DNA from: a virus
Virus record (IMG/VR): IMGVR_UViG_3300034356_000782
Location: 1 to 47,452 of that record
Direction: 5' to 3' (one strand)
DNA: 47,452 bases
A program made the position numbers and the translations under genes. The notes under the pieces are model-generated. The model saw only the letters and a program-made list of their open reading frames with translations. It was not told the origin of the DNA and did not search any database. Shown piece after piece: positions 1-8,646 of this stretch (positions are counted from its first letter, which is position 1; each line of letters starts with the position of its first letter).

Positions 1-439
1 GATATCCATTAACAATCCAATAGTAAGGCTGGTTCTTTACCAAAGGAAGAGACAATAGATTCATATATCTATTGATAGTTACTTCCTTGAATCGAGTTCC
101 TTGACCTCCCATAGCATTGATAGACCAAACACCTTGGATAAGATATTGATAGTTACCTTCTGCAATACGAGGAAGCTTGAACTTAGTTCTAGATACAGTA
201 CATGGATCAACATAGTCACAACACTCAGAGATAGGTACTTGCACCATCTCTAAACAAGGGATAGTTGTGAAGATAGTATCTGTAGCCCAAAGTCTACGAA
301 GATTAGTCTCACGTTTAAGTAATAGCTGCGTGTTGTTTTTAATCTCAGACGCAACAACCCTATCAGTGATAAGATTGTCCGTTGATAGCAATTTGTGCAT
401 AGAACGCACGTCTGAAACTAATTTTCTTAATGTTGCCAT
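1..439 (-). CDS. Conserved crAss-like structural protein, C-terminus off the left edge
   Basis: Open frame read on the minus strand from an ATG at 439 to the window edge, at least 146 residues, beginning MATLRKLVSDVRSMHKLLS. The next gene upstream in transcription stops at 442, so the start is tightly coupled to it. The N-terminus matches my recollection of a conserved virion protein of crAss-like phages (connector, ring or tail class); the exact role is not decidable here. It has a CC pair and a C near residues 95-105. Conserved phage structural protein: likely. Precise function: unknown. Confidence 0.72.
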   Translation of the reverse strand, partial: MATLRKLVSDVRSMHKLLSTDNLITDRVVASEIKNNTQLLLKRETNLRRLWATDTIFTTIPCLEMVQVPISECCDYVDPCTVSRTKFKLPRIAEGNYQYLIQGVWSINAMGGQGTRFKEVTINRYMNLLSLPLVKNQPYYWIVNGY

Positions 440-441
440 TG

Positions 442-1668
442 TTATATTCTTTCTTCAAATTCAGCAATCTTGCCAGTGTCCTTGTTATAGACTAGAGCAA
501 GTGCTGCTCTAACACTATGAACATAGTTGTTATCTAGATGCCATCTATCTGTACCAGACAAGCTAGGCATTTGTTGTATTCTTACACCTTTGACTTCCTT
601 AGCCATGTAGTGGTGTTTATCTCCTGTGTGAACCTCTCTGTACTTAGCAAATCCAAACATTTGGCTATACTCAGGATGAGTTGCAAACAATAATGGAAGA
701 TCTTCAATCTTACAGTTACCGTGGTGATAACCGATAAATGTCTCACCTACCATTACACCTTTCACTGTACTATGTTCTCTTTGAAAAGATACTCTAGGTT
801 CATTCTTAAAGAATACATCTAGTGCATGTGCTAGGTAATAAGACTTAGTTCTATCATGATTACCTTGTACCAATACTACTTGTACATGCTCACAAACTTT
901 ACTTATTGTTTTGATAACATCTACAAGTAAACTAAAGCCTTGCTCATATTCATCAGCATAATCCATAATAGTGTCCTGTGGAGTACCATTTGTTGTCTGA
1001 TGCTGATAGTTATCAGTGTGGAAGAAATCGTTTGATATAGGGAACACAATCGTGTCTATATCATACAATGCTGTGACATTACCAATAAGAGTAGTAGCAG
1101 TTTTGTAATATCTTGCCATTCTCTCAAATATTGAGTTATCACCATCCACATGCCTTTTAGCTAAATGGTAATCAGATATCGATAATTCAACATCTACCAT
1201 CTTCTTCTCAATATGAGCAGATGCATGTCTTAGTTCAGGAATGTAGTTAGGAGTGTAATTTTCTAGGAACTTTGCAAAGTCCTCAGGAGTGTAGTCTTTA
1301 GCTTCTTTTCTCTTAGAGAATACTGAAGAAGTAAATTTACCATTAGGTAATAACTTAGACCAGTAGTTTGTAATAACGTATTTATCAAGGTTAATCTTGT
1401 GCAGAGCAGCAATCTCTATATCATCCTTGGGTTCAAAATCGAGAATCAATGTGCTCTCAATAGTTCCTTTCTCATTGTTAATCTTTCTTACAGATTCACA
1501 CAGTAAAGGTGCTTTCAATGGATCGTTTGGTTCTTCTCCTCTTAGCTCTTTTAACAATTCATCTACTTCAATTTCACTAATACCAAGCCTTGAGGCATAG
1601 TATGTTTTACTTTTCTTCTGCTTCAATAATGCCTGAAGCATCGAAAGTTGATCCTGGTTTCCAGTCAT
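442..1668 (-). CDS. Calcineurin-like metallophosphoesterase
   Basis: 408-aa enzyme with the full metal-ligand set of the calcineurin-like phosphoesterase superfamily. D166-Y-H168 is the first motif, N213-D214-x-x-H217 stands for the GDxxH/D element, G269-N-H-D272 is the GNHD motif, H315-H316 follows, and G349-D-K-H-H353 is the GHxH-like end motif. These would bind a dinuclear metal centre and hydrolyse phosphoesters; the substrate (DNA ends, cyclic nucleotide or protein) cannot be inferred. Residues 8-45 look like a helix-turn-helix, so it may contact nucleic acid. A predicted promoter lies just upstream (1696-1728) and its 3' end abuts the structural gene at 439. An enzyme placed among virion genes may be packaged or act late. 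Confidence 0.88.
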   Translation of the reverse strand: MTGNQDQLSMLQALLKQKKSKTYYASRLGISEIEVDELLKELRGEEPNDPLKAPLLCESVRKINNEKGTIESTLILDFEPKDDIEIAALHKINLDKYVITNYWSKLLPNGKFTSSVFSKRKEAKDYTPEDFAKFLENYTPNYIPELRHASAHIEKKMVDVELSISDYHLAKRHVDGDNSIFERMARYYKTATTLIGNVTALYDIDTIVFPISNDFFHTDNYQHQTTNGTPQDTIMDYADEYEQGFSLLVDVIKTISKVCEHVQVVLVQGNHDRTKSYYLAHALDVFFKNEPRVSFQREHSTVKGVMVGETFIGYHHGNCKIEDLPLLFATHPEYSQMFGFAKYREVHTGDKHHYMAKEVKGVRIQQMPSLSGTDRWHLDNNYVHSVRAALALVYNKDTGKIAEFEERI

Positions 1669-1695
1669 CCTAGTTGTAGTTTAGTTAAATTGTCC

Positions 1696-1728
1696 TAAAT
1701 ATAAAAATTAATTTCCGTATTTACCAAA
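1696..1728 (-). promoter_or_regulatory. Predicted Bacteroidota-type promoter for the phosphoesterase unit
   Basis: On the minus strand TTTG (complement of 1725-1728) is followed 21 nt later by TATATTTA (complement of 1696-1703), 28 nt before the ATG at 1668. This approximates the TTTG / TAnnTTTG pattern of the Bacteroidota primary sigma factor, with A replacing the final G. It lies after the terminator hairpins of the adhesin gene, where a new transcription unit would be expected. Confidence 0.45.
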
Positions 1729-1781
1729 CTATTGTAACAGAATTAATTATATAGGTTAATTAAGTTAATTAGAAATGAAAA

Positions 1782-1836
1782 CTCCCAGAGCACATTGCAC
1801 CCTGGGAGAAACTCTGTAAACCAACAAACAGAGTTT
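1782..1836 (-). terminator. Tandem terminator hairpins after the adhesin gene
   Basis: Two adjacent inverted repeats: CTCCCAG (1782-1788) with CTGGGAG (1802-1808), followed by TTTT on the minus strand; and AAACTCTG (1809-1816) with CAGAGTTT (1829-1836). The second hairpin ends in a T-run on the plus strand, so the pair may stop transcription in both directions. They sit 20-75 nt past the adhesin stop. Confidence 0.7.
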
Positions 1837-1855
1837 TTTGTCTCTTTAAATTATG

Positions 1856-4354
1856 CTATGCTGGACATTCATTTACATATTGATAATTAGTATACTCAAG
1901 TTGGAACGGAGTGAAAGTATTATAACCACAACCATATCCACACTCACTATAGTTAGTTTGCTGATACGGAGCTACTACACTATTAGTAAATTCAGGTATT
2001 GTTACTACATACGTTCCTCCAGAACCAGTTGAACAAGAACCAGATGTTGATACACCAAATGTTATTATTACACCACCAAGAGGAGCATTCTTAGGAGTTA
2101 CACCATCTAGTTCAAATAAGGAAGCAGTTAATCTATAATAAACATCAGTTCCTGAAGAAGTTACTGAAGTAAAAGGATCAGTACATGTAACTTCTTGACT
2201 GTAATCAAACTCATTAGTCCACTTAATACATCCTACAAAAGGACAACCAGTTCCTCCAATATTTGAAAGCACAAAATTAGATCCACCTGGGTTAGTGTTT
2301 GAAATTCCAATAACTCGCCAAGGGAATCCATTAGCTCCAACTCTATCATTAATCTCGTATGTATTTATAGGATATGACGTAGAAGTATCAGTTGCATCTG
2401 CAACACAACTACTTATGGTATACCACTCTAATGTAGGAGCAGCTGTAGTTGTAGTAGTGGTAGTTGTAGGACAACCAGTTAAACCTGTAGGCGAAAGTTC
2501 AAAATTAGATCCACCTGGATTAGAGTTTGTAATACTTGTAACTCGCCAAATACCTCCATCAGCCCCAACTCTATCATTAACATTATAAGTATCTACAGGA
2601 TACGATGTAGAAGTATCAGTTCCACCACCATTACAATTAATTATATTATACCACTCTCTTATAGTGGTAGTGGTAGTTGTTGTTGTAACACAGCTATTTC
2701 CACAAGGTGTAATAGCTCGTGTAAGAGTTAAGCCATTAGCTGCATATGCATTTATTTGACTTTGTGAATATTGTTGTAAACAGAATGTAGTACCTTCACC
2801 TGATGGACCTACATTTGTAGAATAACTTCCACCATTACACAAAGTACCACTTAATGCAACTGTATTACCACTAGTGTTTATATACTCATATACATAACAA
2901 TCAAGACAATATACGCAACTCTCGTTTGTATTAACTAAACTAATATACTCCGCGTTTGTAGTTGGTGTAGTACCAGTTTTAACACAAATCTGAGGAGATG
3001 TTAATGGTTGTACATTTATAGTTGTAACATTATTATCACAATCTGTATAATCAACATAGTTTGAGAAATCAGGTGAGTAATTAGTAAGTGTCCAGAATGT
3101 ACACGGATAAGGTGATACTGTAGTTGTGGTAGTTGTTGTTGTAGATTCAGAAGGACAAGTGCTTAAACCAGTAGGATTAATAAAACGTTGAGGGAAATTC
3201 GCACTATCGGTAGAAATACTAGTAATACGATAAGTATAGAATGGAGGTTGATTATAAACCGTATCATCTGCTACAATATCATTAACATTGAAGTCTACAA
3301 CATTAAAACGTTTACTATAAGCTGTTATTGCTGGATTATCACATCTAACCATCGTAGCCCAACGTGAGTTTACTAACTCATTACAAGCAATACAATTAGC
3401 ATATAATGGATATGTTCTTCTATCAACATAAGATGGAGGAGTACCTACATAAGGAGTAGTTAATGTAGCACAACTGTCTAATGTATCACCACCATAAATA
3501 ACTTGTCCAGAAACAGCAGAAGAAGGGACTCTTAGTATAGGAGCATTAAATAGTGATGTACAAAATTGAGCATTCCAATAAGCACCAGGATCTTGTGTAG
3601 TAGTTGTTGTGGTGGTAGTTGTTGAAATACCACATCCTGTAACTTCAAATGATTTAGCTCTTTTGTCTGTTAGGTTATTTTTATCTTGTATAGCTACCCA
3701 AAAAATACCATTTGGTAAACCAGCTGGTAACCCCCAACTAACACTACTAGGAGTTAATGTAACTGCAGTATCAAAAGGTTCATTAAGTGCCTCTGCCTCT
3801 GTGTAATATGCATAAACAGATGGATAATACTGACCACTGCCTCCTGAGAACTGACTCATAAGAGCATAAGCCTGATTATTACCAGCACAGCCTTGTACTA
3901 CAGTAAAGTTAAGAAGATTTGATGTAGTAGTTGTTGTTGTAGTGGTTGGTGCAGCAGTAGTTGTTGTTGTGGTTGTACTAGTTGATGTACTAGTTGTGCT
4001 AGTTGTGGTTGTAGTGCTAGTAGATGTACTAGTTGTTGTAGTAGTGGTTGTACTTGTACTAGTTGTAGTAGTAGTAGTACTAGTTGGAATAGGTACAGGC
4101 CAAGTTGTAGTAGTAGTAGTAGTTACAGGTAATAATAATATATTAATATCAACTGCTGTATTACATGTACCAAAAGAAACAACACGAACGACAGTAGTAC
4201 CATTTGGGACAACATTGCTTATATACCCTGCAACAAGAGCTGCTTTAGGTACACTTGTTTCAAATGGAATTTCATAACTGTCTACATCTGAATATAGATC
4301 AAAGTTAGGTCCAGTATTGGCACCAGCTGTCGTTAGTATTATTTGTACAATCAT
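1856..4354 (-). CDS. Poly-threonine-linked modular adhesin or tail-fibre-like protein
   Basis: 832-aa secreted-type or virion surface protein with no recognised catalytic domain. Globular, Cys-containing, Tyr/Asn/Gly-rich modules are joined by runs of 7-9 threonines. A 60-residue stretch at about residues 83-146 is almost only Thr/Ser with short AAP and VPIP breaks. Two modules near the C-terminal half (about 2235-2435 and 2470-2660) are near copies, each with DTSTSYP, NDRVGA, NPGGSNF and a closing GCP; a third, more diverged copy is at about 3150-3300. Thr codons are mixed (ACT, ACA, ACC), so the runs are not a simple triplet expansion. It lies beside a collar-type fibre, which supports a receptor-binding role. 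Host receptor unknown. Confidence 0.7.
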   Translation of the reverse strand: MIVQIILTTAGANTGPNFDLYSDVDSYEIPFETSVPKAALVAGYISNVVPNGTTVVRVVSFGTCNTAVDINILLLPVTTTTTTTWPVPIPTSTTTTTTSTSTTTTTTTSTSTSTTTTTSTTSTSTSTTTTTTTAAPTTTTTTTTSNLLNFTVVQGCAGNNQAYALMSQFSGGSGQYYPSVYAYYTEAEALNEPFDTAVTLTPSSVSWGLPAGLPNGIFWVAIQDKNNLTDKRAKSFEVTGCGISTTTTTTTTTQDPGAYWNAQFCTSLFNAPILRVPSSAVSGQVIYGGDTLDSCATLTTPYVGTPPSYVDRRTYPLYANCIACNELVNSRWATMVRCDNPAITAYSKRFNVVDFNVNDIVADDTVYNQPPFYTYRITSISTDSANFPQRFINPTGLSTCPSESTTTTTTTTVSPYPCTFWTLTNYSPDFSNYVDYTDCDNNVTTINVQPLTSPQICVKTGTTPTTNAEYISLVNTNESCVYCLDCYVYEYINTSGNTVALSGTLCNGGSYSTNVGPSGEGTTFCLQQYSQSQINAYAANGLTLTRAITPCGNSCVTTTTTTTTIREWYNIINCNGGGTDTSTSYPVDTYNVNDRVGADGGIWRVTSITNSNPGGSNFELSPTGLTGCPTTTTTTTTAAPTLEWYTISSCVADATDTSTSYPINTYEINDRVGANGFPWRVIGISNTNPGGSNFVLSNIGGTGCPFVGCIKWTNEFDYSQEVTCTDPFTSVTSSGTDVYYRLTASLFELDGVTPKNAPLGGVIITFGVSTSGSCSTGSGGTYVVTIPEFTNSVVAPYQQTNYSECGYGCGYNTFTPFQLEYTNYQYVNECPA

Positions 4355-4363
4355 TGGTTTGTA

Positions 4364-4645
4364 TTAGCAGTTATTTACTAGTGTGCAGAATTTAACCTTT
4401 AATGCAGGAGTAGCAGCAATAGCATCAATTATCTCACTTGCTAATGTTGCTGCATCTAAAGAATTATCTAGTTTCTGAAGAATAGTATTTAATGGATCTT
4501 TGTTATTACCTCCTGAGTTTGGAAGATTAGGACCATAATAAACTACATTAGCTGTATCAATTATACATGGACCACATCCACAATCTCCTGTAGGATGATA
4601 ATATGCATCATAGCACGGAGTGCCTGGAAGACAATTTAAACTCAT
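4364..4645 (-). CDS. Small Cys-rich virion-associated protein, unknown function
   Basis: 93 residues. The N-terminal third is rich in Cys, Gly and Pro (C5, C11, C22, C24, C27) and resembles the Cys-rich start of the neighbouring collar fibre. The rest is a helical segment (residues 48-90) ending in two further cysteines. It sits between the collar fibre (stops at 4656) and the adhesin (starts at 4354), spaced by about 10 nt on each side, so it is translated with them. A fibre-attachment or chaperone role is possible but unproven. Confidence 0.65.
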   Translation of the reverse strand: MSLNCLPGTPCYDAYYHPTGDCGCGPCIIDTANVVYYGPNLPNSGGNNKDPLNTILQKLDNSLDAATLASEIIDAIAATPALKVKFCTLVNNC

Positions 4646-4655
4646 GAGTTATTAA

Positions 4656-5765
4656 TTAAGAAGGTCTGTACTGAATGTAATAACAAGCTAACACTGGTTG
4701 AATATTAGAGTGAGAAGCACCATCACCTGTATTAGCATTAGTTACAGTTACAGTGGTAGCTACTGTAATACCTGTTGTACTTGTAGTAGTTTGAACATTA
4801 TAAGGTTGTCTGTTTACAATACCCACAGATCCTGCACTATCCCAACCCTCAGGAGTATTACCAGCAAAGTGATGGTGACCAGGATCCGTTACAGTAGATG
4901 TAGCACTTGCTGTAGCAGCATGTGTGTGAGAAGGAATCTGTGCTGCTGTTAATGTAACTACGTTAGAACCTGCTACAGTTAAAATGTTATAGTTAGGATT
5001 ACCAGGAGTATCTGGGTTAGTGGCAGCAGGTAATGTTCCTCCACCAGCACCGATAATAGCACCTACACCAACTCTACCTCTTTTATCAGGAGTACCGTTG
5101 TTACCATTACATAAATAGATATCTGTAAAGCCTTGACTACTTAAACCTTTACCAGTGCTATCAAAGTTTGTTGATACATTACCATAGTATTCGATAACAC
5201 TAAAAGGAACCATTCTGTCTTTAAACTGTGTAGCTCCTGGAGTTAATGATCCAAGATATGCAGCAATAAGAGAATTTAACTGTGAAAGCTTAACATAGTT
5301 TGTAGATACATCTAAAGCTAGTGCTGTTAAATCTGTTGCTGTTGAGCAAGCTTTATTAATAACTGCTTGTACAATAGCATGAGTATCAGAAGAAGCTGTA
5401 ACACCAGTTAAACAACCAATTGTATAATCAGCATTTAGTGTAGTAAGTGTAGCGTTAATGCCTGTGATTTGTGCTTGCAAATTACAAGCAGCTTTTACCA
5501 ATGCTGTAAATAACTCATCAGCATTTGGAACTCTTCCTACAGGTAAGTATGCTGTAACAAGAGCACAATAGTCAGAAGGAGCAATTGTAATATCAATACC
5601 TGTTCCATCTAAGAATGATACAACTGTATCAATTAGTGCTTGTTCTACAGCCAATAAAGTATCACCAGTTTCGATTCCTAGTGGTACACTATTTGCTCCT
5701 GTATATCTAACACATTTATCAGGTGTAATATCAACACACCCCGTATAGCAATTTGTACAAGACAT
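4656..5765 (-). CDS. Collar-type fibre protein with His-rich C-terminal domain
   Basis: 369 aa. The N-terminus is Cys-rich (MSCTNCYTGC), followed by a mostly helical or beta shaft to about residue 180. The last third is typical of phage tail-collar and short-fibre tips: LCNGNNGTPDKRGRVGVG near residues 218-235, a SHTH element, a GHHH element, and the closing HSNIQPVLACYYIQY. The histidine pairs resemble those that bind metal along trimeric fibre tips such as T4 gp37 and gp12. In the virion it would act in host recognition or head decoration; crAss-like phages carry such fibres on both head and tail. Confidence 0.8.
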   Translation of the reverse strand: MSCTNCYTGCVDITPDKCVRYTGANSVPLGIETGDTLLAVEQALIDTVVSFLDGTGIDITIAPSDYCALVTAYLPVGRVPNADELFTALVKAACNLQAQITGINATLTTLNADYTIGCLTGVTASSDTHAIVQAVINKACSTATDLTALALDVSTNYVKLSQLNSLIAAYLGSLTPGATQFKDRMVPFSVIEYYGNVSTNFDSTGKGLSSQGFTDIYLCNGNNGTPDKRGRVGVGAIIGAGGGTLPAATNPDTPGNPNYNILTVAGSNVVTLTAAQIPSHTHAATASATSTVTDPGHHHFAGNTPEGWDSAGSVGIVNRQPYNVQTTTSTTGITVATTVTVTNANTGDGASHSNIQPVLACYYIQYRPS

Positions 5766-5773
5766 TTCTTTTT

Positions 5774-6040
5774 TTATTTATGAATTAAAACTTTTACTCT
5801 GCTGGCTATCATATCTACAGTGAATGGTTTACAGTAGTCAGGGTTACAAACCTTGTACGTTAATATCTGCTTGTAATGTAATAGATCAGCAATTACTTCT
5901 CCTGGTATATATGTGTTCAAAGCAAACACAATATTACTATATTGAATATTAGCTAAGTCAGTTAGCTTACAATCAATATCAGCCAGCAACACAGGGATAC
6001 TAGCACAATAAATACAATTAACAAGTCTTGGTGTTAACAT
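5774..6040 (-). CDS. Small conserved virion-region protein, unknown function
   Basis: 88 residues with scattered cysteines (CIYC at residues 9-12, CNPDYC later) and no transmembrane segment or known motif. It is 8 nt upstream of the collar fibre start and follows the 40-aa Cys protein by 4 nt, so it belongs to the same transcript. The paired cysteines could bind metal. I do not recognise the family. Confidence 0.65.
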   Translation of the reverse strand: MLTPRLVNCIYCASIPVLLADIDCKLTDLANIQYSNIVFALNTYIPGEVIADLLHYKQILTYKVCNPDYCKPFTVDMIASRVKVLIHK

Positions 6041-6044
6041 TTTA

Positions 6045-6167
6045 TTACTTATTTACAGCAGCTTGCTGTTGTTCTTGTTGTACAGCATAGTTACAAGCTG
6101 AGCAATACCCATTGGTTAATTGACATCCGCATCCAACTTGTACTTGACATCTTTTACAATTAGCCAT
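6045..6167 (-). CDS. 40-residue zinc-ribbon-like protein
   Basis: A short frame starting at 6167. Its ATG overlaps the stop of the upstream gene as TAATG, a coupling used repeatedly in this genome. It encodes CKRC at residues 4-7, CGC at 13-15 and CSAC at 22-25, then a Gln-rich tail. Two CxxC knuckles plus CGC in 40 residues is a credible zinc site. It fills the gap between its neighbours exactly, with both junctions within 5 nt, which is strong positional support for a real gene. Function unknown. Confidence 0.72.
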   Translation of the reverse strand: MANCKRCQVQVGCGCQLTNGYCSACNYAVQQEQQQAAVNK

Positions 6168-6733
6168 TATGCAAAGTTATTTATATAGTTATTACCAGTA
6201 CATCCACAGTTATTTCTGATGAAGTTGTCTAACATATTGTTAGCTTGTGTATATAACTTATTAGCTGTATCTATAGCACAGTTATTAGCAGCAGCAATAG
6301 ATCCTTGAATCATATACCAAATACTATTTAACTGCACCTTAGCTTGAGTCTTAATAGCCATATCACACTGCATCATATCTAACTTCATAAAAGCATTATC
6401 AAACTTCTCTTGAATTTGATCTACACGCATGATGTTTTTCTCTACATAGTTTTCATATGCAGGAGCAACAGAATATTTTAAGAAATACACTCCATCAGGA
6501 AGCGGTATTAAATCAGCTCCTACAGGAGTTAATTCTAATGTCGTAGAGTTGAAAACATTAAAGTCTTCAACCGTAAAAGGTAAAGCAACTGGTAAGAAAC
6601 CAGGCATTGTGATTTCAATAGTAGGAGAACTTACTGCTGGAGGATTAGTAGGATATGTCGATATATCAGCAATACCTAACGTAAACGTATTATAGGTATT
6701 CATTACTAATATATCCAATTTCAAGTCTGCCAT
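6167..6733 (-). CDS. Conserved structural-region protein with beta N-domain and helical C-domain
   Basis: 188 aa. Residues 1-95 look like an immunoglobulin-like beta domain, with Pro-rich strands and a 'DGVYFLKY' strand. Residues 96-175 are amphipathic helices, closing with a Cys pair (NNCGC). It starts directly after a terminator hairpin and couples by start-stop overlap to the 40-aa Cys protein. Such a two-domain layout fits an attachment or connector subunit. I have no firm family name. Confidence 0.68.
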   Translation of the reverse strand: MADLKLDILVMNTYNTFTLGIADISTYPTNPPAVSSPTIEITMPGFLPVALPFTVEDFNVFNSTTLELTPVGADLIPLPDGVYFLKYSVAPAYENYVEKNIMRVDQIQEKFDNAFMKLDMMQCDMAIKTQAKVQLNSIWYMIQGSIAAANNCAIDTANKLYTQANNMLDNFIRNNCGCTGNNYINNFA

Positions 6734-6748
6734 GTTTTATAAAAAATA

Positions 6749-6789
6749 ATGCCAGAGGATTTGAGAATAATCCTCTCACCCTCTGGCAT
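6749..6789 (-). terminator. Terminator hairpin after the 357-aa structural gene
   Basis: ATGCCAGAG (6749-6757) pairs perfectly with CTCTGGCAT (6781-6789). A second possible inner pairing of GAGGATT with AATCCTC occurs inside. On the minus strand it is followed by TTATTTTTTAT, giving a classic Rho-independent arrangement between 6815-7888 and 6167-6733. Confidence 0.82.
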
Positions 6790-6814
6790 AGGTTATGATT
6801 TATTTACCTTCTGA

Positions 6815-7888
6815 TTAAGAAACAGTTGAAGGAGTTCCTAACGCAGCAGCTAAAACAGTTTCAATACCTGCAGATACCGATTGAGGAGCTGCAATAATCA
6901 CTGTTGAATCTTCTTGGATATAATCACCCCACTGATAAGCAGCCTTATCTAATGTGTTGAATCTAATGTAGAACACATCATAAGTTGTACCGTTAGATAC
7001 CCATGATTCAAAGTTCTCATTGTACCCAACCATACGGTATAAGTGCTTTAAGTAACCAGCTTGGTAGCTGTAGAAGTTCTTCTCTAATTGAGCGATCTCA
7101 TCTGATTGACCGTAAGGATAGTTAGACTCTTGAGTCACAACAGCCTCAGCGATGATGTTACAATTATCTGCAACGATAAAGTCAGCAGTTGTAGCAGGAC
7201 CAGCATAAGGGAATGTACGGAACCATAAACGATCATACTCGTAAGGGAACGCAGCAACGTCACATGGTTGACCATATTTAGTTAATGGCTTACCAGTGAT
7301 AACTAACACAGAGTTTTGACCAGAGCCAGAACGAGAGAAAGTGAAGAACGTGTTGAAAGAGATGTTATCAGGGTTGTTACCTGGAGCCTCTTGTTCAAAC
7401 TTAGCAATTAAGTCATCAACTAAAGCTTGGTGATCAACTTGAGCACATGGATCTCCACCACACTCTAAACAAGCACCTTTAACAGTTACTGAACGAGTGA
7501 AACCATTGAAATACAATGTATCAATGTAAGACGAGTGAGCACGTAATGTAATAGTTACATCAGTACCAGGAGTAACATTCCAATCACCAACTTGAGTGAT
7601 TTGGTTTGTTGCAGTTGCACTACCAACTACTTTATACCACTCAGATACGTTAGTTCCAGTAGAAGAGATCTTGTCAGAACGCTTAGAACCTTGTAAGTAA
7701 GTGTTTGTGCGACCTTGAGCAACATAGAAGTAAGGATTGCTTCCTGCGATGTTACCAGCGTTAGCCACTGTGTAATCAGCCTTGAAGAAACCTACTTGAC
7801 CTGCTGTCAAGTTTTGTGTAGATCCAGAGCTAGGTAATGAGTTACCTACAGGAACTACAAACAGGGTGGTTAATGAAAAATCAGCCAT
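6815..7888 (-). CDS. Probable abundant virion protein (auxiliary capsid or tail candidate)
   Basis: 357 aa, beta-rich, with one CLECGGDPC cluster near residue 145. Its codon choice is richer in C/G-ending codons than the small genes, as in the major capsid gene, which suggests high expression. It has its own A-rich leader and a strong terminator, also as expected for an abundant component. By position after the capsid gene it could be an auxiliary capsid or ring protein; this is inference, since no diagnostic motif is visible. Confidence 0.7.
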   Translation of the reverse strand: MADFSLTTLFVVPVGNSLPSSGSTQNLTAGQVGFFKADYTVANAGNIAGSNPYFYVAQGRTNTYLQGSKRSDKISSTGTNVSEWYKVVGSATATNQITQVGDWNVTPGTDVTITLRAHSSYIDTLYFNGFTRSVTVKGACLECGGDPCAQVDHQALVDDLIAKFEQEAPGNNPDNISFNTFFTFSRSGSGQNSVLVITGKPLTKYGQPCDVAAFPYEYDRLWFRTFPYAGPATTADFIVADNCNIIAEAVVTQESNYPYGQSDEIAQLEKNFYSYQAGYLKHLYRMVGYNENFESWVSNGTTYDVFYIRFNTLDKAAYQWGDYIQEDSTVIIAAPQSVSAGIETVLAAALGTPSTVS

Positions 7889-7914
7889 TTTTGTATATTA
7901 ATTAAATTGTTTAC

Positions 7915-8646
7915 TTATTCATTTGTCTTGATTCTGTATATCGAGCTTTCAACCGCTGATTGATTCTCTGTATACATTGCAAGGTTTTGTACGGTCAAGT
8001 CTAAAAGCTCATCTTCTAGATAAGTTTCAAGCTCACAGTCTTGATCGAACGATGGTTCTCCATCTAACATAATGTATCCAGTCTTATTAATATACTGTGG
8101 ATATCTCATGTATGAGACGTAGATTTTACTTGGTGTGAAGGTTCCATCAGTGAAGATCGAAATCTCGTCTGAGGATATGAAATTGAAGGTCTCCTGATAC
8201 TCGAATGATGGTCTGTAGTGAGTGTTGTTTAAACAATACTGCAAATCACCATGTTTAGCAAGATCACGATTAATCCAAATCTTTCTGTCCTTACATAATC
8301 CTTTACTAGCAATTACGTAACTATCTACGTAAAACATGTACTTAGGCTCAAGTTGATGAACATACGCACTCCACTGATTTAACTCAGGGTTCTTCAAAGC
8401 TAGTGGTAACTCACCATCATTGTAATTTACCACTAGGCTTTGCAGGTCTTCATATCTTTTCTTAAAGGCATCTAAGCCAAGACCTGATATTGTATTCTGA
8501 CCATCTACTTTTTGCTTTATTAACTTAATCTGAGCCTCATTGAGAGCTAAGATTTTGTCTTCTAACTGAATCTGTTGATGCTCGTTTGCTGATAGCTTAT
8601 TTAGTCTTTGGTCAATCTTATATAATAAACTATCTACGGGGATCAT
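7915..8646 (-). CDS. Conserved crAss-like head/connector protein
   Basis: 243 aa. An N-terminal coiled coil (residues 5-75) is followed by a mixed domain and a C-terminal helix. The start (8646) overlaps the upstream stop (8643) by 4 nt. The style, with a helical N-part and a C-terminal segment like 'LEDELLDLTVQNLAMYTEN', resembles head-to-tail connector or ring subunits of podovirus-like phages. The family looks familiar from crAss-like genomes, but its exact ring position cannot be given. Confidence 0.68.
   Translation of the reverse strand: MIPVDSLLYKIDQRLNKLSANEHQQIQLEDKILALNEAQIKLIKQKVDGQNTISGLGLDAFKKRYEDLQSLVVNYNDGELPLALKNPELNQWSAYVHQLEPKYMFYVDSYVIASKGLCKDRKIWINRDLAKHGDLQYCLNNTHYRPSFEYQETFNFISSDEISIFTDGTFTPSKIYVSYMRYPQYINKTGYIMLDGEPSFDQDCELETYLEDELLDLTVQNLAMYTENQSAVESSIYRIKTNE

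Noticed and set aside
3942-4277. Plus-strand frame encoding a long poly-Val/Leu protein
   Set aside because: It is the exact antisense of the poly-Thr stretch of the adhesin gene; the composition is a by-product of Thr codons read backwards.
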